From positions 1 through 50,257 of the forward strand of contig NZ_VDFP01000019.1 of assembly GCF_009600985.1 (NCBI RefSeq): DNA of 50,257 bases, in the 5' to 3' direction. Of this stretch, positions 25,330-35,332 are shown in pieces. The notes under the pieces are model-generated. The model ran no database searches, was not told the DNA's origin, and was given only the letters and a program-made list of their open reading frames with translations. This DNA comes from Companilactobacillus halodurans. Lineage in GTDB: Bacteria > Bacillota > Bacilli > Lactobacillales > Lactobacillaceae. The first letter of the stretch is position 1; each line of letters starts with the position of its first letter. The translations under genes were made by a program, and so were the position numbers.

Positions 25330-27966
25330 TTAATAAGATTTAATAATATCTTTGGCTAATTGTAACGCATTTGTTAAACCAGCAGGATTTTTCCCACCAG
25401 CTTGCGCCATATCTGGACGGCCACCGCCGCCACCTTGAATTTCCTTAGATATTTTTTTAACTAAATCTCCAGCCTTAACGCCTTTTGCTTGTGTAGCTTG
25501 ATTTACAGCCACGACTAAACTAGCTTTTTTATCGCCACTTGCGCCAAGTACCAAAATATCAGATTTAGCATCATTTTTCCAAGTATCGGCTAATTGTCTT
25601 AATGTTGCCATATCAGTAGGAATAATGTTTGAAATAACTTTATATCCATTGATTTCCTCAACATTATCGAAGACTTCATCAGCTTTTTGAGTTGTCAATT
25701 GAGTCTTAAGATTTTGATTGTCTCGCTTGAGTTCTTTAATCTCATCGACCATTTGGTTTGCTCTAGCTGGAACGTCTTTTAGTTGATTAACTTTCAAATT
25801 CTTAGCAGTTTCTTGTAACAATTGTAATTGTTCATTCAAATATTCAAAGGCTTCTTCACCTGTGACAGCTTCAATTCTTCTTGTACCAGAACCAATAGCT
25901 GATTCAGAAGTAATCTTGAAAAGTCCTAATTCAGAAGTATTGTGGGCATGTGTTCCTCCACAAAATTCAGTTGAATAATCATCGATTTCAACAACGCGGA
26001 CCTTGTCGCCATACTTTTCACTGAATAAGGCAATTGCACCCTTTTTCTTCTTAGCCTCTTCAATTGGCAAAACTTCTGTTTTAACTGGAATAGCAGCCCA
26101 AATCTTTTCATTAACGATTTTTTCCAATTGACTGATTTGTTCATCTGTCAAAGCAGCATTGCTATTAAAATCAAATCGTAAGTAATCAGGCTCAACTAAT
26201 GATCCTGCTTGGTGCGTTCTGGAACTGACAACATCACGTAAAGCTTGATCCAATAAGTGAGTTGCAGTGTGATTGTGACGAACCTTTTCACGAAAATCAA
26301 CATCAATTTCCAATTTGTAGTCAGTATCAACTGAAATCTCTGACATAACATTTACCACGTGGATATTTTGACCATTAGGAGCATGTTGAACATCAACAAC
26401 TTCAGCAACTTGATTGCCTTTTAAGTCATAAATATTACCGGCATCGGCAACTTGACCACCCATTTCAGCATAAAAAGGAGTCTTATCAAAGACTAATTGT
26501 GCTTGACCTTCAGCAATTGTTTTAACTTCCTTGTCATCAGCAATGATATTCTTCAAATTGCTTTGAGTTTCATTGTGATCATAACCGACAAACTCACTAG
26601 GGGTCTTGATTTCCATCAAAGTTTCATCTTGCATACCCATTGATTGTAAATTGCCACGAGCATCACGAGCACGTTGCTTTTGAGCTTCCATGTTTTCTTT
26701 GAAGCCTGCTTCATCGACGCTCAAGCCTTCATCTTCAGCATACTCACGAGTAAGTTCCATAGGGAAGCCATAAGTATCATAAAGTTTGAAAGCACTAGCT
26801 CCGTCAATAACAGTTTGTTTTTCTTTACGAAGATCACTAATCACACCATTCAATAGTGCTAGACCAGCATCGAGTGTTTCTGAAAAGCGTTTTTCTTCTT
26901 GTTGAATCGTTTTAGCAATAAATTCTTGTTGTTGGCTAACTTCTGGATAATAACTTTCCATAATTTTACCAACGATTGGAACTAATCTATACAAGAAAGG
27001 ACCATTGACGCCTAACTTCTTACCATTCAAAACTGCACGTCTAATCAATCTTCTGATAACGTAGCCACGTCCTTCATTTGAAGGCAAAGCTCCATCGCCA
27101 ACCGCAAAAGAAACCGTTCTAGCGTGATCGGCAATAATCTTAAATGAAATATCATCTTCAGCATTTTCGCCATACTTCTTATTGCACAATTGACCAACAT
27201 CTTCAATCAAAGGCATGAACAAATCAGTTTCAAAGTTTGTTCTTGTTCCTTGAACAATTGATACTAGACGTTCTAGACCCATCCCCGTATCAATGTTTTT
27301 ATGAGGCTGTTCAACGTATTGACCATTTGGCAAGTGATTTAATTCTGAAAAGACAATATTCCAAACTTCAAGGTAACGTTCATTTTCGCCACCAGGATAA
27401 TTTTCAGGGTCATCTTCTGAAAGGTTATTAAATTCTTGACCACGGTCATAAAAGATTTCGGAATCAGGACCACAAGGACCTTCACCAATATCCCAGAAAT
27501 TATCTTCATTCTTTAGAATATGGTCTTCAGGAATTCCCACTTCAGCCCATAGTTTTTGAGTTTCAGTATCTTTAGGATAAGTTGTCACATACATCTTATC
27601 TTTATCCATACCAATCCATTCAGGACTTGTTAAAAATTCAAATGCCCAAGGAATAACTTCTTTTTTAAAGTAATCACCAACTGAGAAATTACCAAGCATT
27701 TCAAAAAAGGTTTGGTGACGAGCTGTCTTACCAACATTTTCGATATCATTCGTTCTGATACATTTTTGAGCATTAGTAATCCGTGGATTCTTAGGTACAA
27801 CGGTACCATCAAAATACTTCTTTAAAGTAGCAACACCAGAATTAATCCACAACAAAGTTGGATCATCGTGTGGTATCAATGATGCACTGGGTTCAATCAT
27901 GTGACCTTTTGTCTGGAAAAAGTCTAAAAACATTTTTCTTATTTCAGCACTTGATAAATTTTTCAT
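25330..27966 (-). CDS. alaS: Alanyl-tRNA synthetase
   Basis: An 878-residue class II synthetase (E. coli 876). Landmarks: N-terminal catalytic core from MKNLSSAEIRKMFLDFF with RITNAQKCIR and GMGLERL, the editing domain with HTATHLL near 570 and the CGGTHAHNT zinc-binding motif near 665, a coiled coil near 725 and the C-terminal DHHA1-like domain with GGGGGRPDMAQAGG. ATG 27966 after AGGGGAG is the start; a longer frame to 28029 would run through the T-box terminator. Controlled by a T-box leader. Confidence 0.96.
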   Translation of the reverse strand: MKNLSSAEIRKMFLDFFQTKGHMIEPSASLIPHDDPTLLWINSGVATLKKYFDGTVVPKNPRITNAQKCIRTNDIENVGKTARHQTFFEMLGNFSVGDYFKKEVIPWAFEFLTSPEWIGMDKDKMYVTTYPKDTETQKLWAEVGIPEDHILKNEDNFWDIGEGPCGPDSEIFYDRGQEFNNLSEDDPENYPGGENERYLEVWNIVFSELNHLPNGQYVEQPHKNIDTGMGLERLVSIVQGTRTNFETDLFMPLIEDVGQLCNKKYGENAEDDISFKIIADHARTVSFAVGDGALPSNEGRGYVIRRLIRRAVLNGKKLGVNGPFLYRLVPIVGKIMESYYPEVSQQQEFIAKTIQQEEKRFSETLDAGLALLNGVISDLRKEKQTVIDGASAFKLYDTYGFPMELTREYAEDEGLSVDEAGFKENMEAQKQRARDARGNLQSMGMQDETLMEIKTPSEFVGYDHNETQSNLKNIIADDKEVKTIAEGQAQLVFDKTPFYAEMGGQVADAGNIYDLKGNQVAEVVDVQHAPNGQNIHVVNVMSEISVDTDYKLEIDVDFREKVRHNHTATHLLDQALRDVVSSRTHQAGSLVEPDYLRFDFNSNAALTDEQISQLEKIVNEKIWAAIPVKTEVLPIEEAKKKKGAIALFSEKYGDKVRVVEIDDYSTEFCGGTHAHNTSELGLFKITSESAIGSGTRRIEAVTGEEAFEYLNEQLQLLQETAKNLKVNQLKDVPARANQMVDEIKELKRDNQNLKTQLTTQKADEVFDNVEEINGYKVISNIIPTDMATLRQLADTWKNDAKSDILVLGASGDKKASLVVAVNQATQAKGVKAGDLVKKISKEIQGGGGGRPDMAQAGGKNPAGLTNALQLAKDIIKSY

Positions 27967-27975
27967 TTTATCTCC

Positions 27976-28163
27976 CCTAAAAAAACACAAAATCGCTGCA
28001 ATTCCAAGGACGCCACTGCGCGGTACCACCTTGTTTGCAACGATTCTCGTTAGCCTCTCAAAAATATTATCTACAATTTAAATTGGCAGCATCTTTATCT
28101 TAAATATTTAGGCTTTCTCACCATCTAGCCTTCTCTTAAAATATCTAACACAAGATATATCCA
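27976..28163 (-). promoter_or_regulatory. T-box riboswitch (tRNA-Ala) of alaS
   Basis: The minus strand carries the canonical T-box AAGGTGGTACCGCG at 28032-28019. Just around it an 11-bp terminator stem (AATCGTTGCAA pairing with TTGCAGCGATT) is followed by a run of seven T, and the T-box sequence competes with it as the antiterminator. A stem I with an AGGCT/AGCCT distal helix lies at about 28105-28135. The alanine codon GCU at 28090-28088 (followed by GCC) is a good specifier candidate. Uncharged tRNA-Ala should allow readthrough into alaS. Confidence 0.93.
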
Positions 28164-28169
28164 AAGAAA

Positions 28170-28198
28170 ATATTAACCATCAACTCAAAAATTGTCAA
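28170..28198 (-). promoter_or_regulatory. Promoter of the alaS T-box leader
   Basis: TTGACA (28193-28198) and TAATAT (28170-28175) on the minus strand are 17 bases apart. Confidence 0.85.
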
Positions 28199-28214
28199 TA
28201 TTTATAATTTTTGA

Positions 28215-29564
28215 CTAATCTTTATTCTTTTTACGTCTTGCATCACGTTCGCGACGACGATCTTGTCTGATACGAACTTTTCTTTGTTGACGACGTTCTT
28301 CATTGATTGCTTTTTTAATCTTATTCTTGTAGCCAGGCTTTTTCTTAGTTTTTTGTTTCTTAACGAAACCAACTAGCTTAGTATCAAGTTTCTCTTGGTC
28401 AGCCTTACGGTTTACTCGACGGTCACGTTCCTTAACATCGACTACTTCACCATTCTTGATATCTTTATCAACGAATTTGATGCCCATGTGTTCAATATCG
28501 GCAATTTTATTTTCCTCACCTGGATCATATAAAGTAATGGCAATTCCTGACATTTTGTTACGGCCAGTTCTACCAACACGGTGAATGAAAAAGTCCAAGT
28601 CATCAGGGATTTCCGCATTGATAACATGGGAAACACCATTGATATCAATTCCACGAGCAGCTAAATCTGTTGCAACGACGAATTGATAATCCATATTTTC
28701 AACTTGTTTCATAGTTCTTTTACGTTCTCTAGGAGTCAAGCCACCATGAATCCGAGCGACTTTCAAGCCTTTATTGCGTAAATAATTGTAAATCGTATCA
28801 ACAGTTTTTTTAGTATTAGCGAAAACTAAAACTAAGTATGGTTCACCCATTGTCATTAAGCGATAAATGATTTCATTCTTATCGCGTCCATGAGTGAACA
28901 TCAACCAATTGTCAACATTTTTCGGAATAATCGTTCCTGATGTGATTTCAACACGTTTAGGACCATGCATATACTTCTTCAAAAATGGTTCAAGTTTTTG
29001 AGGAATAGTAGCTGAAAAGACCATCATTTCACGGTCTTCTGGCAACTTCTCAGTGATATTGTCAACTTCTTGTAAAAAGCCCATATCCAAAGTCATATCA
29101 GCTTCATCAATTACATATCTTTGAACATTTTCAACGTGTAAATCATTTTCACGAATCAAATCCCATAAACGTCCGGGAGTTCCAATTGCGATTTGTGGTT
29201 GGTGAGCTGCCAACTTTCTCTTTTGACGGTCACGGTCTGCCCCACCAACAAAGATAAAGGCATTATATTCTTCAGGATAATTCTTTAAAATAGCTTGCGT
29301 ATCTTCATAGATCTGATAAGCCAATTCTCGACTGGGAGTAGCGATAAGGAGCTGAACTTCTTGATCCTTAGTCAATGCATTCATTGAAGGTAGCAGGAAT
29401 GCGTGAGTTTTACCTGAACCGGTTTCGGATTGAACGATAATATCTTTTTTCTTATTAACTAAAGATATTACAGCCTCCTGAACCTTAGTTGGTTCCTCAA
29501 AATTAATTTCTTTTAATGATTTATTGATTGCATCATTAAAATTGTATTGTGAAAATTTAGTCAT
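28215..29564 (-). CDS. cshB: DEAD-box RNA helicase (CshB-like)
   Basis: A 449-residue helicase with the full motif set: Q motif region (FNDAINKSLKEINFEEPTKVQ), SETGSGKTHAF, PSRELA, GTPGRL, IDEADMTLDMGF (DEAD), FSAT, VFANTKK, ATDLAARGIDINGVSHV and HRVGRTGR. The ~75-residue C-terminal extension is extremely basic (K/R/Q-rich), a general RNA-binding tail seen in cold-shock helicases. Likely roles are ribosome assembly and mRNA decay. ATG follows the nrnA stop directly (TAG-ATG). Confidence 0.9.
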   Translation of the reverse strand: MTKFSQYNFNDAINKSLKEINFEEPTKVQEAVISLVNKKKDIIVQSETGSGKTHAFLLPSMNALTKDQEVQLLIATPSRELAYQIYEDTQAILKNYPEEYNAFIFVGGADRDRQKRKLAAHQPQIAIGTPGRLWDLIRENDLHVENVQRYVIDEADMTLDMGFLQEVDNITEKLPEDREMMVFSATIPQKLEPFLKKYMHGPKRVEITSGTIIPKNVDNWLMFTHGRDKNEIIYRLMTMGEPYLVLVFANTKKTVDTIYNYLRNKGLKVARIHGGLTPRERKRTMKQVENMDYQFVVATDLAARGIDINGVSHVINAEIPDDLDFFIHRVGRTGRNKMSGIAITLYDPGEENKIADIEHMGIKFVDKDIKNGEVVDVKERDRRVNRKADQEKLDTKLVGFVKKQKTKKKPGYKNKIKKAINEERRQQRKVRIRQDRRRERDARRKKNKD

Positions 29565-30521
29565 CTATTCACCCTTCTGGTTATATTTAGCTACGATTTC
29601 TTTCAATTCTTCAAACATTTGTTTAACTTCTGCCAAGTCTTTTGCGGTTGCGCCACTTGCTAGTGGGTGTCCGCCACCATCATGCTCTTTAGCTAATTCA
29701 TTGATGATTGGTCCTTGAGAACGCAAGTGCATTCTAAATGTGCCATCATCTTTTTGAACAGCTTCCATCCATGAGCGAACTTCTTTAAGACGTCCTGGAG
29801 TTGAAACTACTGAGTTAGCTTGTTCTTGATTGATGCCTAACTTCTTCATTAAGTCGAGGTCAATCACTGCATAAGCTGCTCCTGAGTCATCGATTTGTAG
29901 AATATCGAAGAGGACTCCTTGCAATTTAGCCTGTTTCAAAGTAATTTCATTCATTTTATTGTTGATAGCCGCCGTATCGACACCTAAGGCGATGAATTTG
30001 CCACCGACTTCCATCGTGTGTTGAGTTGTGGCAGGATACAAGAAACGGCCTGTATCGCCAACAATCCCTGCATATAGATAGTAAGCAACTTCCTTAGTTA
30101 ATTCTAAGTCGGAACTGCTTGCAATCAAATCAGCAATAATTTCTGAACTAGAACTGGCATCTGTGTTAACGAATAATTGATCTCCATAAGCATCATCGTT
30201 AGGATGATGATCGATTTTGATTAAGAAAGCTCCATCATCAAAACGTTGATCATCGATTCTTGGTCGATTAGCTGTATCAGTGACGATAACCAAAGCATCT
30301 TGATAGTCTGCATCAGTTACTTCATCAACTGTACTAAGCCATTTGAGACCTTCTGTATTATTTCCCCCAATTAAAACTTTTTTCTCGGGAAAAGCTTGAT
30401 GAATCGTTGTTGCTAAACCTGCTTGTGATCCCAATGCATCAGGATCAGGGTTTTGATGACGTAGGATGATAATTCTATCATATTTTTTAATTGTTGCAAT
30501 TATTTCGGCAAAGCTATTCAT
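29565..30521 (-). CDS. nrnA: DHH/DHHA1 phosphoesterase NrnA (oligoribonuclease/pAp phosphatase)
   Basis: A 318-residue DHH phosphoesterase. Metal-binding motifs are HQNPDPDALGSQ, VTDTAN, the DHH motif in IKIDHHPND, GDTGRF, and the DHHA1 RNA-binding loop GGGHPLASGA near 295. NrnA degrades short oligoribonucleotides and 3'-phosphoadenosine 5'-phosphate. Its start overlaps the dinB stop by 8 bases and its stop is adjacent to cshB, forming a tight zwf-dinB-nrnA-cshB run. Confidence 0.92.
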   Translation of the reverse strand: MNSFAEIIATIKKYDRIIILRHQNPDPDALGSQAGLATTIHQAFPEKKVLIGGNNTEGLKWLSTVDEVTDADYQDALVIVTDTANRPRIDDQRFDDGAFLIKIDHHPNDDAYGDQLFVNTDASSSSEIIADLIASSSDLELTKEVAYYLYAGIVGDTGRFLYPATTQHTMEVGGKFIALGVDTAAINNKMNEITLKQAKLQGVLFDILQIDDSGAAYAVIDLDLMKKLGINQEQANSVVSTPGRLKEVRSWMEAVQKDDGTFRMHLRSQGPIINELAKEHDGGGHPLASGATAKDLAEVKQMFEELKEIVAKYNQKGE

Positions 30522-31590
30522 AAAAGTTGTCCTCCTTATAAGACAAATCCAAAGAAACTTCTTCGTAAGATAAAGGATCCAAATTAGTAACGGTAATCCC
30601 CAATAAGCGAATTTTTTGATCAGTCACCTTTAATTTATCATAAATATCCTTGGCAACACGATAAATATCGCTTTTTGTTTGCACATAATCTTGGAAACTC
30701 ATTCGTCTAGTAATCGTTTCAAATTCGGAATTTCTCAATTTCAGGACGACCGTCTTGCCATGTTGTCGTTTATTCTTTAAATCTTGACTGACCATTTCAG
30801 CCAGAAAATCTAATTCGTAGTCAATCTGTTCTTCCGTGACTAAATTTCGATTATAAGTGCGTTCTCGACCAATTGATTTGCGCAACCGGTGCCCTTGTAC
30901 TGGAGAGTCGTCAATTCCGTGGACTCGTTTGTAAATTACATACCCCATTTTACCAAACTTCTTCAAAAAGGCATCTTGGTCCATATTTTGCAAGTCTTCA
31001 CCAGTATAGATTCCTAAGTCATGGAGCTTTTCCTGCATAGCTTTTCCGATACCATTGAATTTTTCAATCGGAATTGGTTTGAGAAATTCTTTGGCATATT
31101 TTCCCAAAATAATCGTCCGACCAAACGGCTTGCGATAATCTGAAGCCATCTTCGCTAAAAATTTATTGTAGGAAATCCCAACTGAACAAGTTAAGCGAGT
31201 TTCTTTAACGATTCTTTGTTGGATATAACTGGCAATTTTAATGGTATTTGTTTCATGTAATTTATTTTCGGTTACATCAAGATAGGCTTCATCTAAGGCT
31301 ACCGTTTGATAATTATCAGTTACATCTGAAAAGATAGCATGAATTTGGTCGGATACTTGTCGATACAATTCAAAATTAGGTGGAGAAATCACCAATTTGC
31401 TCTTAGGTATTAATTCAACCGCTTGTTGAGCTGGCATAGCTGAATGAGCACCGTATTTTCGAGCATTATAATTTGCAGTTGTCACAACCCCGTGATGGTT
31501 GTGCTTTCTAGGGTCTTGGGCAACAATTAAACATTTCTTTTTGTATTCGGGATGTTCTCTTTCTTCCACAGACGCGAAAAAAGCATCCAT
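30514..31590 (-). CDS. dinB: DNA polymerase IV (Y family), N-terminus out of frame
   Basis: The uninterrupted frame from ATG 31590 gives 358 residues beginning MDAFFASVEERE, with VALDEAYLDVTE (catalytic Asp-Glu), the SIGR little-finger boundary and the polymerase core all present. But Y-family enzymes begin about 23 residues earlier and the first catalytic Asp lies in the missing IIHVD just before this Met. The same frame does encode IEENRKIIHVD upstream but reaches no standard start codon before TGA. See the separate entry for 31591-31654. As written the protein would probably lack polymerase activity. Confidence 0.85.
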   Translation of the reverse strand: MDAFFASVEEREHPEYKKKCLIVAQDPRKHNHHGVVTTANYNARKYGAHSAMPAQQAVELIPKSKLVISPPNFELYRQVSDQIHAIFSDVTDNYQTVALDEAYLDVTENKLHETNTIKIASYIQQRIVKETRLTCSVGISYNKFLAKMASDYRKPFGRTIILGKYAKEFLKPIPIEKFNGIGKAMQEKLHDLGIYTGEDLQNMDQDAFLKKFGKMGYVIYKRVHGIDDSPVQGHRLRKSIGRERTYNRNLVTEEQIDYELDFLAEMVSQDLKNKRQHGKTVVLKLRNSEFETITRRMSFQDYVQTKSDIYRVAKDIYDKLKVTDQKIRLLGITVTNLDPLSYEEVSLDLSYKEDNFYE

Positions 31591-31654
31591 GTCAACATGG
31601 ATGATTTTTCGATTTTCTTCAATTTTAATTGGTATTTTTAAAAAGATGACTCAC
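31591..31654 (-). other. dinB: Frameshifted N-terminal segment of dinB
   Basis: The only well-placed start is GTG at 31654-31652, preceded by AAGGGTGG directly after the zwf stop. It reads MSHLFKNTN and then stop. Removing one base from the palindromic T5-A5 run (plus strand 31635-31644) gives MSHLLKIPIKIEENRKIIHVDM, a normal DinB N-terminus in frame with the rest. So one extra base separates the signals from the gene. Confidence 0.75.
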
Positions 31655-31661
31655 ACCACCC

Positions 31662-33098
31662 TTAGTCCCAGATCCAAGTATTACCATCACGTTCTAATAG
31701 CATTTCGGCAGCATCAGGACCCATTGTTCCACTAATGTAATTAGGAAATTCGGGAGTTTGACTGTCCCAACGTTCTCTAATAGTGTCGATATATTTCCAA
31801 GTACTTCTCAATTCATCCCAAAGCGTAAAGTGAACACGATTTCCTGAAAGAATATCAATAATTAAGCTTTCATAAGCTTCACGGGCATGATTGAATTCAG
31901 CTTCTTCAGGGAATTTGATGAAATCTTGACCAGAATCTTTATAATTGATGCCGTTAATCAAAATACTTTGACCATCAATTTGTTCAATCAACAAAGTAAC
32001 GACGGTATTAGCTCTAATTCCTAAATCAGCTACCTTATCGTTAAAGACAATATCAACACGGGATTGCTTATCAGGCAATCTCTTACCTGAACGAACATAG
32101 AATGGCACGCCACTCCAACGCTTTGATTCAAATTCAATTTTACCAGCTGTAAATGTTTCAATTTCAGAATCTGATGCTACTTTATCTTCTTCACGATAAG
32201 ATTTTTTCTCGCCTAATTTGTCAGTGTCATATTGACCACGAACAAAACTCTTATCAACTTGTTCTGGTGTAAGTTCTTTCAAACTACCAAAGAGATCGCA
32301 TTTGTGTTGGTGAATAACTTTAGCATCAGTTGCATCAGGTTCATCGCTAGCAACAGCACCAATAATTTGCATAATATGATTTTGAACCATATCTCTTAAA
32401 ACTCCAGCCGTTTCGTAATAACCGCCACGATCTTCAACACCAAGCGATTCAGCTAAAGTAACTTGAATATTTGAAACATATTTATTATTCATAGCTTTTT
32501 CAAAAGTAGGGTTATTGGCACGGATATGTGGAATATCTTGTACCATTTCCTTACCTAAATAGTGATCGATTCGATAAATATCATCTTCAGGAAAGGCCTT
32601 TGAAATATTTCCGTTCAGCTCGCAAGCTGAATCTAAATCACGTCCAAAGGGTTTTTCGATAACTAGACGATTGTAGCCACTAGTTTTCAAACCTTCAGAA
32701 TTAATATGTTCAGCTACGGTACCAAAGAATCTTGGGGCAATAGCCATGTAATAAACACGGTTATGACCGCAATCAAACTGGTCATCCAATTTAGCAGCCA
32801 AATTCTTCAAAGCAATATAATGTTCTGAATCGTTCACATCGTGTGATTGATAGTAAAAATGTTTGGCGAATTCTTTCATAACATCTTCATCATCATCAAA
32901 ATAATCCTTCAAAGAAGTGATAACAGTCTCGCGGAAATAATCATCACTCCATGGACGACGTGCTGTTCCAATAACAGCAAAGTGATCCTTTAGAAAACCT
33001 GATTTGTATAATCGGAATAAAGAAGGATAAAGTTTCCGATGTGCTAGGTCTCCGGAACCCCCAAAAATAATAAATATTGCTGATTTCTCTTTAACCAT
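31662..33098 (-). CDS. zwf: Glucose-6-phosphate 1-dehydrogenase
   Basis: A 478-residue enzyme of the oxidative pentose phosphate pathway making 6-phosphogluconolactone and NAD(P)H. The N-terminal dinucleotide motif is GGSGDLAHRKLYPSLF, and the substrate site is RIDHYLGKEMVQ near 182 with the catalytic His further on. EKPFGRD is intact. AGGAG precedes the ATG. First gene of the zwf-dinB-nrnA-cshB run, with its own promoter and a ~90-base leader. Confidence 0.96.
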   Translation of the reverse strand: MVKEKSAIFIIFGGSGDLAHRKLYPSLFRLYKSGFLKDHFAVIGTARRPWSDDYFRETVITSLKDYFDDDEDVMKEFAKHFYYQSHDVNDSEHYIALKNLAAKLDDQFDCGHNRVYYMAIAPRFFGTVAEHINSEGLKTSGYNRLVIEKPFGRDLDSACELNGNISKAFPEDDIYRIDHYLGKEMVQDIPHIRANNPTFEKAMNNKYVSNIQVTLAESLGVEDRGGYYETAGVLRDMVQNHIMQIIGAVASDEPDATDAKVIHQHKCDLFGSLKELTPEQVDKSFVRGQYDTDKLGEKKSYREEDKVASDSEIETFTAGKIEFESKRWSGVPFYVRSGKRLPDKQSRVDIVFNDKVADLGIRANTVVTLLIEQIDGQSILINGINYKDSGQDFIKFPEEAEFNHAREAYESLIIDILSGNRVHFTLWDELRSTWKYIDTIRERWDSQTPEFPNYISGTMGPDAAEMLLERDGNTWIWD

Positions 33099-33197
33099 TT
33101 TTTTAACTCCTTTGAAAGCATCATGTACTTATATTTTACAACATGTCTACTTAAACATCTGTTTAATTGACTTATTAATCATCAATAATTTGAATAC

Positions 33198-33226
33198 TTT
33201 ATATCTATGAAACTTTTTAATATCAA
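33198..33226 (-). promoter_or_regulatory. Candidate zwf promoter
   Basis: TTGATA (33221-33226) and TATAAA (33198-33203) on the minus strand, 17 bases apart, about 100 bases before the zwf start. The 33099-33280 stretch otherwise shows no gene. Confidence 0.6.
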
Positions 33227-33289
33227 CACTTTAAATAATACCCCTTAAAGTGAGGTTTAGGGCAAGTATAAAGACCTTTTAAACTAAAA

Positions 33290-33327
33290 AAACATCATCA
33301 ATTTGTAAGCAAATCAATGATGTCAAA
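33290..33327 (-). terminator. Terminator of the small 48-codon gene
   Basis: A 14-bp stem on the minus strand (two G-U pairs, CTTA loop) followed by seven T, starting just after the stop codon at 33332. Confidence 0.85.
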
Positions 33328-33331
33328 AATT

Positions 33332-33478
33332 TTACTTTTGTTGACAGAAACCTCTCAAATATTCAATTGTTTCTTCTTTAGTTTTAAAACCTTGTTGCTC
33401 TTTTACTTCTTCTAGTTTTTGTTGAGATTTCTTACTCAATGATTCTGGAACAACTTTTTTATGTTCGTTTTCAGTCAT
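33332..33478 (-). CDS. Small hypothetical protein of 48 residues
   Basis: A short frame encodes MTENEHKKVVPESLSKKSQQ and ends EYLRGFCQQK. It is not a known family to me. The protein is charged and helix-prone, with a central LSKKSQQKLEEVKEQQGFK helix and one cysteine near the end. It is supported as a gene by AGGTGA five to ten bases before ATG 33478, a strong rho-independent terminator right after the stop, and by filling an otherwise empty gap between yajC and zwf. A small regulatory or antitoxin-like role is possible but unsupported. Confidence 0.7.
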   Translation of the reverse strand: MTENEHKKVVPESLSKKSQQKLEEVKEQQGFKTKEETIEYLRGFCQQK

Positions 33479-33524
33479 TTCATTTCACCTCACAAATAAC
33501 AGGGTAACCTATTTTGACCCAAAT

Positions 33525-33559
33525 AAAAAAGATTGGAACTCAAGGTTTCAATCTTTTTT
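33525..33559 (-). terminator. Terminator of yajC
   Basis: A stem of about 13 bp with one A-C mismatch (left arm from 33525, right arm to 33559) flanked by A/T runs, directly after the yajC stop. Confidence 0.8.
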
Positions 33560-33565
33560 ATTAAT

Positions 33566-34084
33566 TTACTTTGTTTCGTCTTTAGTATCATCATTAACAG
33601 CATCGTCAGTCTTTGGTGCTTCTTTAGATTCTGGCTCTGATTTTACTTCAGGTTTAGCTGCAACGGCATCATCTTTAGGAGCATCTGTTGTTTCAGCTTT
33701 TGGTGCATCTTCTGTTGTTTCAGCTTCAGCATCTTTATTATCAGTATTTTCAGGTTGTTTAGCAGCACTGTCTTTTGTAGCTCCACTAACTTTGTTAGCA
33801 GGTTCTGCACGACGAATGAAATTCAAATCAAATGTTAGATAAATTCCATCGCAATCAACAACAACTTCTTTACTTGCACGATCGATTGATGCAACAACAC
33901 CCTTAATACCACCAAGTGTAACGACTTTGTCACCCTTGTTCATAGCACTAAGCATTTCTTGACGTTTTTGTTGTTGCTTCTTTTGTGGACGAATTGATAA
34001 AAAGTACATACCAACAAACATCACAACAATAAGAATAATAAATCCCATTGATCCACCACCGGCTGCAGCGCCTAATGTAAGCAT
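33566..34084 (-). CDS. yajC: Preprotein translocase accessory subunit YajC with a long acidic tail
   Basis: The first ~90 residues are a normal YajC: a single transmembrane helix (GFIILIVVMFVGMYFLSIRPQ) and the cytoplasmic domain with KGDKVVTLGGIKGVV. YajC associates with SecDF-YidC. The remaining ~80 residues are a repetitive acidic tail of A, E, D, K, T and P, making the protein 172 residues against ~110 usual. I place the start at ATG 34084; the GTG at 34099 lies inside the AGAGGTGG site. Third gene of the queA-tgt-yajC run. Confidence 0.88.
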   Translation of the reverse strand: MLTLGAAAGGGSMGFIILIVVMFVGMYFLSIRPQKKQQQKRQEMLSAMNKGDKVVTLGGIKGVVASIDRASKEVVVDCDGIYLTFDLNFIRRAEPANKVSGATKDSAAKQPENTDNKDAEAETTEDAPKAETTDAPKDDAVAAKPEVKSEPESKEAPKTDDAVNDDTKDETK

Positions 34085-34180
34085 ATTCAAATTTTCCACC
34101 TCTTAATAATTTGCATAACTATAGGATAACAGAGATTTTCATCTGTTTCCATAATACAAGATTTTTCTTATAAAAATCTT

Positions 34181-35332
<1,152 letters not shown>

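Noticed and set aside
27967..28029. 21-residue N-terminal extension of AlaS
   Set aside because: It would be translated from the T-box and terminator sequence; the correct ATG has a strong RBS and gives the family length.
34140..34175. Hairpin between tgt and yajC as a terminator
   Set aside because: The 8-bp A/T stem has no following U run, and the genes are usually co-transcribed.
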